From the NCBI GenBank assembly GCA_963678705.1, contig OY783214.1, positions 10,788,001 to 10,852,000 on the forward strand: a stretch of 64,000 bases of DNA. Direction: 5' to 3'. Source of the DNA: Panorpa germanica (taxonomy: Eukaryota > Arthropoda > Insecta > Mecoptera > Panorpidae). Below, piece after piece: positions 9,835 to 19,928 of this stretch. The first letter of the stretch is position 1; every line of letters starts with the position of its first letter. The position numbers and the translations under genes were made by a program. The notes below the pieces were generated by a model, which saw only the letters and a list, made by a program, of their open reading frames with translations, made no database searches and was not told the origin of the DNA.

Positions 9835-12403
9835 ATGAAGCTTCATAGAAAAACCTTCGCGGAATCCATCAATATCTCCAAGATAGCGGCATGGACAATT
9901 GGCATCATCATCTACAACAGGGGCACTCAAACCTCAACACTGAAGAGAGTTCTCAACATGATCCATTACAGATTCTGCTTTTATTTCTTCGCGGCGATAG
10001 CTGTAGCGGAAATCATCGACATGGTTCTAGTGTTCCGGGTTAATTTCCTGGCCGTCACCCACGTGCTCCCCTGCATTTGCTACTGCTTAGTAAGTTTGTG
10101 TAAGTTTGGTTCCATGGCTTTGAGTTTGGAAACATCTCGTAAACTATTATACGACTTGGAAGATCTTTGGTGCGGAGAAGAACTCAAAGAAGTGGAAATG
10201 AATATGATGCTTGAAAGTACAGGAAAAGGTCGAAGGTTTCAACTTATCCTTGCTTATCTTACCGGAAGCTGTGGATTTACATTTGGACTTTCTTCTATAA
10301 TAAAACTACTTGTAGAATATTTTAAAAGTGGTGAAATTGTTAAGGGTCTTCCTTATTTGATTTACATTCCATGGGATACTACAGGACCGATTTCGTATCC
10401 TCTAGGATATTTGATCCATGCTGTTTCTTCGTATATTGGATTTGTTGGGGTCATAGCATCAGACACTTTCTTTATTGCTACTATCGTTCATATTAGCACC
10501 CAGTTTAAACTTCTGCAACTAAGGATTCTATGCATCATTGAAGAAGCTGTTCCAACTGAATTGCGCGAGAATCTGGAAATTAACCACACCTATCATAGGA
10601 ATATGAACGACGCGCTAATTAGATGCGCGAAGCGACACTCCGAGCTGATTGCGTAATTACATATATTTTATATTTATTGTAAAAAATCTGTTACATATAT
10701 GTAACTAAATCAACTGAATTTGAGTGATTCATTAAGTTCTCGATTAAAGCACTATACTCGATAAAAGCAAATAAAACATCCGCACATTTTTTATACAGGG
10801 TATGATCCGAAAATCATGTTGTACGAGTATAAAAATTGTCGTTGCAATATCTCAGACACGGTGTACAAATTTGCGTCTCAGATGTATGTAAGTTATGGCT
10901 ATACAGTACATATTAAATAGCATTTTTTATAAAAAATAAATGTTGCGCTCTTTAGTTCAATGGCTGTGGCAAAAAGTGTTGTTGTGTAAATTCATTCTTT
11001 ATTGTAAAAAAATTGTGCACCGTCTAAATACATATCTTAGAAGAAAATATCAATACCTATACTTATAAAAGTTTATATAAGATATCAAATTAATAGGAAC
11101 GTAAAATCCGCTTAACACAGTTAGGTGTATTTAAAGTTTATTTAACATAACAAAAATGTTATGGTGAGTTACCTAATATACTCGTATAGCATTTTGTAAT
11201 CTACTTTACTACTTTTTAAAGAATAAATAACCTTTTGCACTTTAGTATATTGATAAAACATTCTAAGAACACCTTTTTGAAGAATTTAATATCTGAAGAA
11301 ATTCTTCTTAAGTGATTCTTTCAGATTAAATATTACTAGTCTGTTATGAAGATACTTATGTTTATATAAAATATGCGTGATCTTTACACTGTTTTGTGTA
11401 TCACATATCAAGTTCTCTACAAAATAACACGAACACGTTTATACCAAAATAATACATAACTGTGTTTAATAAAATAAATAGCTGCTGCTTAAACCTAACT
11501 AAACATTAATATTTTCAGATTATCCAATAAGTTGGAAGAAATATTTTCTCCGTCAATTTTACTAAACTTTATAAACAGTTCCATTATCATCTGTTGCAGT
11601 GGATTCAATTTGCTGGTAAGAGAAATGTGATTAAATTGCGTTGCATTATTTTGTATCTAGATACGTTTTCAAATGCACTAAAAGTATCTGAATAGTTAAC
11701 GTATCTAGACAATTTACAACACTTTTTCTATAATAAATCAAAGATAATAGAGCAAGTGTGTATTTTGTAGGCTGTCACAGGAATTGACTTGGCCATCTTC
11801 ATTACTTTTCTCTTGCAAGGTCTTTATCAAATCTACACATTATCGTGGGCTGGAAATCAACTCATTGATACCGTGAGTATATACGAGAATATCGTCAGTT
11901 ACAACAGTTTACCTCTGAGGTACAGATTTAATATTAAGTGTAATTATTTCAGAGTACAGAAATTGGTGACGCAGCATATAATTCTTCATGGTATCTGACA
12001 GATAAGAGATTCAGACAAATGATTCATATCATAATGCAAAGATCTCAAAGGCCCCAAATGGTGACAGCTTTAAATTTCTCAGTTTTGTCCTTCAGAACAT
12101 TTTCATCGGTATGATAATTTCTTTTTAATTGTTACCAAATATTTAACAAATTAGAAGCACATCTACATTTTCAAAAACTTTCTTACTATAAAAGTGATTT
12201 CATATTTGTTTAGTTTTAATTTTGTTCAAAATATTACGTATAGTTTGACATTTGAGAACTCGAAACAATACGAACTTCGAACGTAGTAGGATGCTGTCAG
12301 TGATAGGAGTGGTATTAGATTTTACTAATTTAGTATTACTTTACAGATTCTTAGTTCATCCTACTCCTACTTTACTTTACTGAAAACATCTTACAAGAAA
12401 TAA
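9835..12403 (+). CDS. Odorant receptor OR-C (7tm_6), five exons
   Basis: Exons: 9835-10652, 11519-11615, 11771-11872, 11953-12108, 12347-12403. The product is about 409 residues. Exon 1 shows NFLAVTHVLPCICYC (TM2), YDLEDLWCG and PWDTTGPISYP. Later exons show LSNKLEEIF, then LSWAGNQLIDT, AAYNSSWYLTD and SSYSYFTLL. It is a paralog of OR-B, with the same subgroup motifs. The reading frame is open upstream to 9610, which could add a leader if the distal promoter and a leader splice are used. The MKL start at 9835 fits both the promoter and the paralogs. Intron 1 (866 bp) contains a MITE-like insertion. The TAA stop is embedded in AAATAAA. All introns are GT-AG. Confidence 0.9.
11108..11405. mobile_element. 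MITE-like element copy in OR-C intron 1
   Basis: It begins CCGCTTAACACAG. It shares with copies at 21852, 22880, 43088 and 58975 the internal blocks GAGTTACCTAATATA, AAGAACACCTTTTT and AGATTAAATATTACTAG in the same order. It ends near GTTTTGTGTATCAC. It is non-coding and probably a non-autonomous DNA transposon. Confidence 0.55.
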
Positions 12404-14709
12404 AGAAACAAATGGATCAGAACAGTTTATAGTTGTCATTAGAAAATTCGTTGAAAAATAAGGCCTTAAGGTTAAGCAGACAGAACTGTGCTAAAGAAAA
12501 TTCAAATACAGGTACAAAGAATCTCTCTACAATTTTTGTAACATTAGGTAAATATTAACACTTTGGAAAAACACATCATTTTTAAAATTTTAAAATTAAA
12601 ATTTTACAATAATCACGCAGTTCATTCTTTACTAAAGTATAAAATACGCCTAAACATATATACTACTACTCAGTTCTCCGGGTGGCCCAGGTAGTTAGGT
12701 CATAAACTCTAACACTTTCCTTACTTAGATCCGGATACGATTGCCATAGATGGAATAAACGTATTCTATCTCTAACAAAGAATTATCACACCAAATGATA
12801 AACAGTACAAAAATATACAAATATACCAACCATATTTATTCGCTTATTTTACAATTAAAACGAAATTGAAACGAAAAACGACAGTGCAAAATTTTTTTTG
12901 ATTAAAAATAAATTGTTGGTTTAAATAAATTATTTCATCCGATGAAATAATTTTTCCTAAAGGGTTCCTAAGTAACATATAAGATAAAAGTTCCTGTCTA
13001 TATAACATAGCGCACAGCTTCTTTCACTATTTTTATCTTTATGAAACACGCACTGTGAACTTATAAAATATTTGTAAAGAAAAACTCACAAAACAATATA
13101 AAGAAGTTGTGTAAAATAGTTTAATAATTTTGTTAATTTCACAAAAAGTGGATCAATTAGTTTTGTTTTCTTTTGTCACACATATACACAAAACTGTTGC
13201 TGAACTGAAACAATTGAATTGTATGTGCCCTTATATTAATGAGTACATTATCTTTTATTTTTATCTCACTCCTATTTCAAATTGTATCCAGTCTTGTCTT
13301 TAGTTCATGTGCTTCGAATATACTTACTTAATTTTTCAAAGTTCTCTGTTCATAATACTTTGAATAATTTTAGACTACGACCTATGAGTATGTAAAAAAT
13401 GTGCAATTAAATAAATATAATTAACACTTTTTAAAATAAACAAAATCTATGTACACCTAGAATGCCTTATTATATAGAAAACATATTGAAATAAAATAAA
13501 TTGCATTTAAAAAGTAAACATAGATTTTTTATTATATATTTACATGAAATATTAATTATAGTATATCAACAAATTATAGTGAATATTATTATTAAATTAA
13601 ACTAATAATAATTCACTTATTTCAACAAAGAAAAAATTATATTATTTTCTACCCAATATTCGTAATTCGATCTTTACTGTTACCCTATTTACCAACTACT
13701 TATAAGTATTTTTACTGCAACCAAATTCGGACCTTATCAAATAAGTATCAAATAATATGATTAGACTAAGGAAACTAGTTATTTCAACAAACTTCACGCC
13801 ATTGCATGTCAATTTATAGGATTTATACGATATTTTATTACTTTTATTTTATTAATTGTTACTTTTAATTATTACTTTAACAAAATAATTGAATAATTTA
13901 TCACAATTCAAAAACAAACTACTTTTATCATATAAAAAAGAGGGTGTAAATTCACAGGGCCTCACTTAGGGGTAGGTAATATCAAGAAGTGTGAACTTAG
14001 GGCATTGACATTAAATATGATTAATTCAATAATATTTAAATTGATATATCTCCTAATCGCTTAGTCTAATAAAGCCTTATAAAAAAATTTGCAAAGTTTG
14101 AATATTTAATATACATTTTTACACAAAATTATGCAAAAAATAATAGAAAAATATACTGTTTTTAGTTATAACATCTGATTTGAATTCGTAGCTGGCCCTG
14201 CCTTTTACTTTGTGTGAAAGTTGTTTTACTGAAAAACGAAAACATTATTATTTAGGGGTGTTCATTTTATTTTAAAAGTATAAAATATTCGATGTTAATT
14301 TAAAATCTCATATAAAAAAAATTAATTATTTTGAAAAATGTTCAAGAATTGTTCACTTATAATTTAGTTTCTATCTTTGTGTATTTTATAAATAACTAGT
14401 GAGTTGTTTTGTTGGTGATTTAACCACGAAACCATTATTTAGCTTATTAATAACTGATCTTAAGCTAATAACAAACCAGGAAAATGTACCTTATAAGAAA
14501 TGAACCAAATAAAATGACTAAATTCACAAGATAAGTGATAACATAGCGGCATTTCTGAATGTATTTTTTGGTGCGATGCCATCTTAATCGAATTTAGTAA
14601 CTTATGTGGTTCATTCTTAATTCGGAATCTGTTATTGCCTATAGAATCATTTCCGGCAACAATTTTACAATTTCGAAAAAGTATGTTGATAAAATTTGGT
14701 CGTTATGAG
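12404..14709. other. Intergenic, OR-C to first relic
   Basis: AT-rich, with no ORF of note. A copy of block A lies at 13912-14020. A short tRNA-like stretch near 12680 (GGTGGCCCAGGTAGTTAGGTC) may be SINE debris. Confidence 0.5.
13912..14020 (+). promoter_or_regulatory. Upstream conserved block A (before relic at 14803)
   Basis: It has ACTTTTATCA, GAGGGTGTAAATTCACAGGG, CTCACTTAGGGG and then GAACTTAGGGC. This is the same order as block A of OR-D to OR-G (AGGGTA, ACAGG, TACTTAGGG, ACTTAGGGCGCT). It lies about 0.8 kb before the relic's promoter. Confidence 0.5.
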
Positions 14710-14785
14710 ACTCACTACACTTGCCTATTTAAACCCAATACCGTTTTTCTCTGATTTAGTCCTGCTTCAAAATTCAAACAAATAT
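14710..14785 (+). promoter_or_regulatory. Core promoter of receptor relic 1
   Basis: ACTCACTACAC, TATTTAA at 14726-14732, GATTTAGTCCTG near 14753 and AAAATTCAAACA follow the family layout. They are closest to the orphan promoters at 2904 and 8751. The promoter is better preserved than the coding part behind it. Confidence 0.65.
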
Positions 14786-14802
14786 TTAGTCACTATTTAA
14801 CT

Positions 14803-15432
14803 ATGTATACAGCAAAAGAAGACTTTGTTAATTTTCTAAAACAAGTATTTGAATTTTTAATACATCATCCAAGAGTACCAATTTTTTACATTTGGCGTAG
14901 CTACAATGAATTGTATTTCATCGGAGACTGCATTATGATACTACAACTGATAAACGAACATTTTGTGAACTATCATAACAATGCATCGTCATTTATAAAG
15001 CTTTTACATCAAATAATTGCAACGTTTTTGAACAATCAAACTTCTAAAGGATTCTTAGATCGTGCAAGATCGGAGAAAATTGAAGATAATTTATTAACAA
15101 ATCGCAGAAAATTGAACAACAAAATAACAATCAACATAACATTTGATGTAACCAACTTAAAAAAATTCGCTAAAGAACAACAACTTAAAAAATGGGTCCT
15201 GCCTGATATCTTGTGTTTAATTCTGGACATTTCGGGACCTGCAATATCGACAGTGTCATTCGCTATGATGACTATACGTATTTGTATGCAACTGCAGCAA
15301 CTTTTTTTGATTGTATGGAAAGTATTTCAAGAATCTTGCCGCTTATTTTTGTCTCCGATCATCTTCAGCATCTATAACTTCCAGAAGCGTCTACAAGTGA
15401 TGATAACAGAGCGTCGTCAACAATATTATTAA
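14803..15432 (+). pseudogene. Eroded odorant-receptor relic 1 (209-codon ORF)
   Basis: An open frame of 209 codons starts 40-50 bp after a receptor-type promoter start site, as in the intact genes. Residues 1-8 (MYTAKEDF) match MKLLKEDF of OR-B. Residues 153-167 (FAMMTIRICMQLQQL) align with the exon-1 motif FF.AT..HICTQFKLL that follows TM4. SGP at 144-146 recalls the SGPDS of the OR-J/K group. The middle is too diverged to align, and the conserved NFLAVTNV..CICYC and P(F/W)DTTG motifs are gone. It is 60 codons shorter than a normal first exon. No phase-2 donor or downstream exons were found, apart from a doubtful exon-3-like stretch near 16845. It is most likely a degraded copy. A truncated expressed protein cannot be excluded. 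Confidence 0.45.
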
Positions 15433-17466
15433 TAAGTCTCTGCATAAAAGACTAGTTTATGAAAGTGTCTTCTATTTTTGACAAGAGTGTTAACTACAAT
15501 AGATATTGTTAAAAAAATTATTTTCAAAATTAACGAAATTGTGTTTGTCGCGCTGTTCATAATAGCATTTGTGTGAGTAAAAAAAATTGTTATAACAACA
15601 ATCATAAAATACCTCAAAAAGATTTTGATTTATACCGATTATATGAGAAACGGCTTTGTTCAGCGAAAAACTACTTGCATAATCCGAAAGGCTAAATTGT
15701 TTGTTGAATTTAAATACAATAACAAAAACATAATTGTATATACATTACATAGCTATTACGTTACTGTTTAAACAAAGAAGATATTAAGTATATGTGTTCA
15801 CACAAATTTATAATTTCCAATTAATTTTTATATAAATTATATTATTATTAAATTATAATTATTATATATTTAATATTTATATATATAGTTATTATAAATT
15901 ATATATATTATAATTATCTGGCAATTAAATTTAAAAATTAAAAGTAACTATGCCATTAATTCATTCGAAGATTATATTCACCAAACAGTATTTATCATAA
16001 TTGATTAACTTGATCAAAATTTTTAACCATTTTTTTGAATATTAATTAAAGAAAAAATTTGACACATAATTTAACATCTATTTTAAATAAATTTTAATTA
16101 ATAATAATTATTTAAAAAAAATTTACTGAGTGTGTGTTTTAAAATTTGTCTATTTTTATTTAAATCTATCTATTTTTTATTAAATTTTACCTTAACTGTT
16201 TATCACAAAATTGTGTTTGCATCACTTTAATAATTGTCAATAAAAATGGTAAAAATATAAAACAAAAATATGTTTTATTAAAAATAAAGTAGTGTTTTCT
16301 TATCAGAATCTTTCTGTTATTTGTTTTGAAACTATTGGAGAAATATTTACGGCATATATTGTCATTCAAATGACAGCATTGGCTATTCTGTAAAATAAAC
16401 AATCATTTGAACGTGATTTTCTTAACTTTTGCATGATAATCCGGCTCTGTTTTGCATAGAAATGTTATCAATGTAGGTTTCTTAATTTTAAAATCATCAC
16501 CTTTTAATAACTATTACATTTATTTAATAACTATGTAAGAAAATTATATTAAACTTCGGTAAATAACAAACCTTAATGTTAAGTAAAGAATATTACATCA
16601 AATAATATATGAGTTATGTTTAGTTTTCAGCGAATGAATTTAAAATTTTGGGAAAACCGTAGATTGCAGGATTTATAATAACATGGCTCCTTTTCATACT
16701 CTAACCTTTCTTATTGATGTGCAAAAGAGATAGCTTTATATAATATATACATATATATATCTTCCTACATCCGTCTCATTATTTAACCTACAATGATTAA
16801 TAATTCATTTTAAAAAATAATTATACCTTGCATGTCATTACAGGAGCTTCCATTCCCCATGTTTATTTCTGTGTTTCTATTTCTAATTATAATATTGAAC
16901 ATATTAATAACTTACTTAACTCATTTCCAAAATAAATTTTATAAACGAAGGGAGCCAGAGCCGTATTTAGGAGTAAACAAATGTAAAACTATGAATACAG
17001 GGCTTTAATTTAAAATTACACGGTTGTACTTTATTGAAACTTTACTAGATTACAAGCAACTGCATATTCAATGATGAAGTTACTTAGAAAAAGATTTTTT
17101 TAAGTTAATTTTGTGTTAAATCTTATATGTTACATTGCAAATGGCGGATATTGCAAGTAAATAAAGAAGATTATTCAGACATACTTATCTGGTTCTGTTT
17201 TTAATTACACCTTAGTTACTTTAGTATCAAAGGGAAATGTCATGAAGTGAAACTCATATAGTGCTGCACACGCATTTTAATATACAATAGTTTAAAATAA
17301 TTTTAATGTAAACTTCTATATTTTGCTACATTTTATTAAATCTTATAATGTAACTCACATTTAGAAAGTATCTATATTAATAAATTTACTTTTAAATGCA
17401 AAATTTCTTACATTTTAATGATGTTATCATTTTTTACATATTTTGTCGTGAAATATTTCTTATTGC
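15433..17466. other. Intergenic, relic 1 to relic 2 promoter
   Basis: Very AT-rich, including a TA-rich tract at 15830-15915. A block A-like segment lies at 16927-17010. At 16845 an acceptor-like TTACAG precedes GAGCTTCCATTCCCC and a hydrophobic reading that weakly resembles receptor exon 3. This is too diverged to annotate as an exon. Confidence 0.4.
16927..17010 (+). promoter_or_regulatory. Upstream conserved block A (before relic 2)
   Basis: AAATAAATTTTATAAACG, then AGAGCCGTATTTAGGAG and ACAGGGCT follow the order of block A before OR-D (AAATAAACTTTTATTAAAACG, GGTTCGTACTTAGGGG, CTTAGGGCGCT). It lies about 0.5 kb before the relic's promoter. Confidence 0.45.
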
Positions 17467-17540
17467 TCACCACTATACACGACTATTTATAGAACAACAA
17501 TGCATGAATATAGTTTAGTTATATTTTTAACTTCAAACAA
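17467..17540 (+). promoter_or_regulatory. Core promoter of receptor relic 2
   Basis: CACCACTATAC, TATTTATA at 17484-17491 and GTTTAGTTATA at about 17513, then ACTTCAAACAA. The match to the family is near perfect at all three elements, with normal spacing, although the gene behind it is broken. Confidence 0.7.
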
Positions 17541-17560
17541 CGACATCAAAATAAATAATT

Positions 17561-17908
17561 ATGAAAATATTCAAGCAGAATTTCTATTCTACCAAAATTA
17601 TTATAAAAACAGTAATGCACGTGTTGGGATTTTATTATTTTACTAACAACATACATTTTCTAAGTGATTTATTAATAACAGTAAAAGTAATTATAAAATT
17701 AATCAATTCAGTACTTCTACTTAGTGAATTTGTTGCATCTATTTTCTCTAAAGTAAAGTTATTTGAAGATTTCATAAATTTAATTAAAGAACTTTATTTT
17801 CTTGAAAAGGAAGAAACATTTAATTTTGTGATTAATTCTCTTCGTTTGAAAGCTTGTTTCAAATGTTTTATTATTTTGAATTATGTTATTGAAATATTAC
17901 ATACTTGA
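17561..17908 (+). pseudogene. Eroded odorant-receptor relic 2 (115-codon ORF)
   Basis: This is a 115-codon ORF under an intact receptor promoter. It aligns with exon 1 of OR-F. MKIFKQNF matches MKLLKQDF, and Gly23 falls at the same position in both (VLGFYYF against IIGILLY). After a gap of about 35 residues covering TM1, FL at 33-34 aligns with the NFLAVTNV start. KLFEDF (66-71) aligns with KLLRDL. FNFV.NS.R.KA...F.I.NYV (87-109) aligns with FNMV.EN...KA...F.I.NIV before TM3. The frame then stops, so TM3-7 are missing and no donor follows in frame. The relationship is recognisable but the receptor cannot be functional. It is called a pseudogene by in-frame deletion plus truncation. Confidence 0.6.
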
Positions 17909-19090
17909 GAACGATCATTGGGATAAAATATGTGTAAGTTAAATACACCTGGTAAAAGCAGTAAAAATTTTATGCTTTCCATCCATTATTAATTTATCAT
18001 TTATTTCAGAAGTCTTCGAGTGCAGCACTGTACACATTCTCCACCTAGATTTCACTTTGCAATGAAACATCTTCAAGAGTCACATAATTCAACTAGATAT
18101 AAAAATCATCTTTGTAATTAACATTATTATTATTATTATTATTAACAAATGTACTATTTCTATTATTAATAAATATGAATTTAATAATAAATGTATATTA
18201 ATATTAGTTTTGAATTATTTAAACATCCTATAAATTAATCATTTAATAATTTAAGTTCTTTAAAAATGTATTTATTTTGAATACAATCTTCTTCTACAGT
18301 CTTCTTTTTTCTTCTATTATTGTATCTTTAATGGTTTCGGACACAATAGATAATGAACACATTAATGTATTTGTTTTTTATTTAATTTATTTAACGTCGG
18401 CCTATCCGTATCACCAATGATCTCCTACTAGAACTACAAGGAAACAAATATTGTTTATTAACCAAATCTCAAATTCTACAAAATTGAGGTCTATTTTTAA
18501 AAAGAGACAAAACCTCAACAACAGTTGTGTTAAAAATATTACCAATGTTAATTTCATTTAAAAAAGATACGAAAATTATTGGTACAGACACTATTTTCTT
18601 GACTATCAAGGCAAAAAAATATTTTAAATCTCAAGAAAAATAAAAATGTTTGTACACAATATAAATCTAACAAACAAATAATGTCATTAAAAACACGTAT
18701 TCTAGCGTATATGTATATACTAATATGACAATATTATTACCCTAAGTTATGAATAATTATATCACTGTCAATCTCTTTAAATTTGGAAGTCAATGCATAA
18801 CAAATAGATAATAACAAATTATAATTTTCATTACATTATTTATCGCAAAAACATCATTTCTAAATCATTTCAAATTTAAATTTTGATTCACTAATTTTCT
18901 GCACTAAATTCAAATTATACAAGAAGTTAATTCAAATAATTTGCAATGTATTCCATATATATTAATTACAAAAGCAATTAACATCATAATATTTCTAATT
19001 TAACATATAGAATACAATTATTACTACAGTTATAAATAATAGATTACAATAACAATCACTTTTCTAAACTATATAATTTTCTATTTCAAT
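17909..19090. other. Intergenic after relic 2
   Basis: AT-rich, with a (TTA)n run at about 18123-18146. No receptor exons 2-5 were found for relic 2. A TTATTTCAG at about 18010 precedes a short serine-rich reading that does not match exon 5 convincingly. Confidence 0.5.
18123..18146. repeat. (TTA)n microsatellite
   Basis: About eight TTA units occur in tandem. It is a simple-sequence repeat. Confidence 0.75.
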
Positions 19091-19100
19091 TACCGCATTT

Positions 19101-19380
19101 CCTTTCTTGACGGAAACTTTCAAACTTTTTTACTCTAACAAAAGCTCCATCGCGTGCCGCTCAACACAATCACACTCCCTTTCCCCTTCCACCCTGTTTA
19201 TGTAATTATTGTTCTTAATTATAAGGTATTACACACTCTGATTACTTATTTATCATCATTTAAATACAAATAAACTTTTATTAAAACGTAGGGTACATTT
19301 AACAGGTTCGTACTTAGGGGAAATAGTTGAATAAATTAATTAACTTAGGGCGCTCTTGATAAACGTAATAAAATCACGCG
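19101..19380 (+). promoter_or_regulatory. Conserved upstream region with block A (OR-D)
   Basis: The first part (CCATCGCGTG, then ACACTCTGATTACTTATTTATCAT) and block A proper at 19265-19380 (AAATAAACTTTTATT, ACAGGTTCGTACTTAGGG, ACTTAGGGCGCT) recur before OR-E and OR-F. They lie about 0.6 kb before the TATA box. The role as an enhancer is inferred. Confidence 0.55.
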
Positions 19381-19539
19381 TTTCTTGTTGCTGATCGATT
19401 AGATAATAAGTACTGAGCCAGTGTGCATAGATCAAATAATTTATGTAAAATTTTTAATTGAATATTTATTAAGTTTTCTCCTAATTTTTTATTTCGAGGG
19501 CAGCATATTTGGACTCACATATTTTCGTATTTTTTTCTT

Positions 19540-19627
19540 AGAACACCTAGCTGACTCTGGCTATAATTATATCTAAAAGCAACAACTAAGGGATAAATAT
19601 ATTCCTAGCGATATAGGGCTGTCAGCC
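19540..19627 (+). promoter_or_regulatory. Upstream conserved block B (OR-D)
   Basis: It has ACCTAGCTGACTCTGG, TAATTATATCT and then ATATAGGGCTGTCA. The same string order is found before OR-E, OR-F and OR-G, always about 260-280 bp after the start of block A. Confidence 0.55.
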
Positions 19628-19832
19628 ATATATTATAAAAAATATTTTCCACAAAATAATTGATACGTCATGGATATAATACTAATTTTTAGTATAATAT
19701 AAAATTTAATATGTTATATAATTTATATGAATAATTATTATTAACGTTGTTAAGATTGCCTACTTAATTTTTGTATGTAAAAACTGAAACATAAGTTTAA
19801 TGGTCTAATTTAGGCAAAATCTTTTGGTTTGA

Positions 19833-19895
19833 CACCACTACAAGTCTCTATTTATACAGCAGCGTCGTTTCGATTCCATTTAGTAGTGTTTTGTG
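19833..19895 (+). promoter_or_regulatory. Core promoter of OR-D
   Basis: CACCACTACAAG, TATTTATA at 19849-19856 and ATTTAGTAGTG about 30 bp on. The start codon at 19929 lies about 50 bp after the predicted start of transcription. Confidence 0.7.
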
Positions 19896-19928
19896 TTTCA
19901 ACAAGAAGAAGTTTAACATAAGTTAATA

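Noticed and set aside
16187..16402. Minus-strand 71-codon ORF after relic 1
   Set aside because: It has AT-rich chance composition (Phe, Asn, Ile, Lys) and no similarity seen.
16845..16920. Possible exon 3 of relic 1
   Set aside because: An acceptor and a hydrophobic reading are present, but only a weak resemblance (EL...F...FL) and no donor; too diverged to call.
18010..18052. Possible exon 5 of relic 2
   Set aside because: A TTATTTCAG acceptor precedes a short serine-rich reading that does not align with ILSS(S/A)YSYFTLL.
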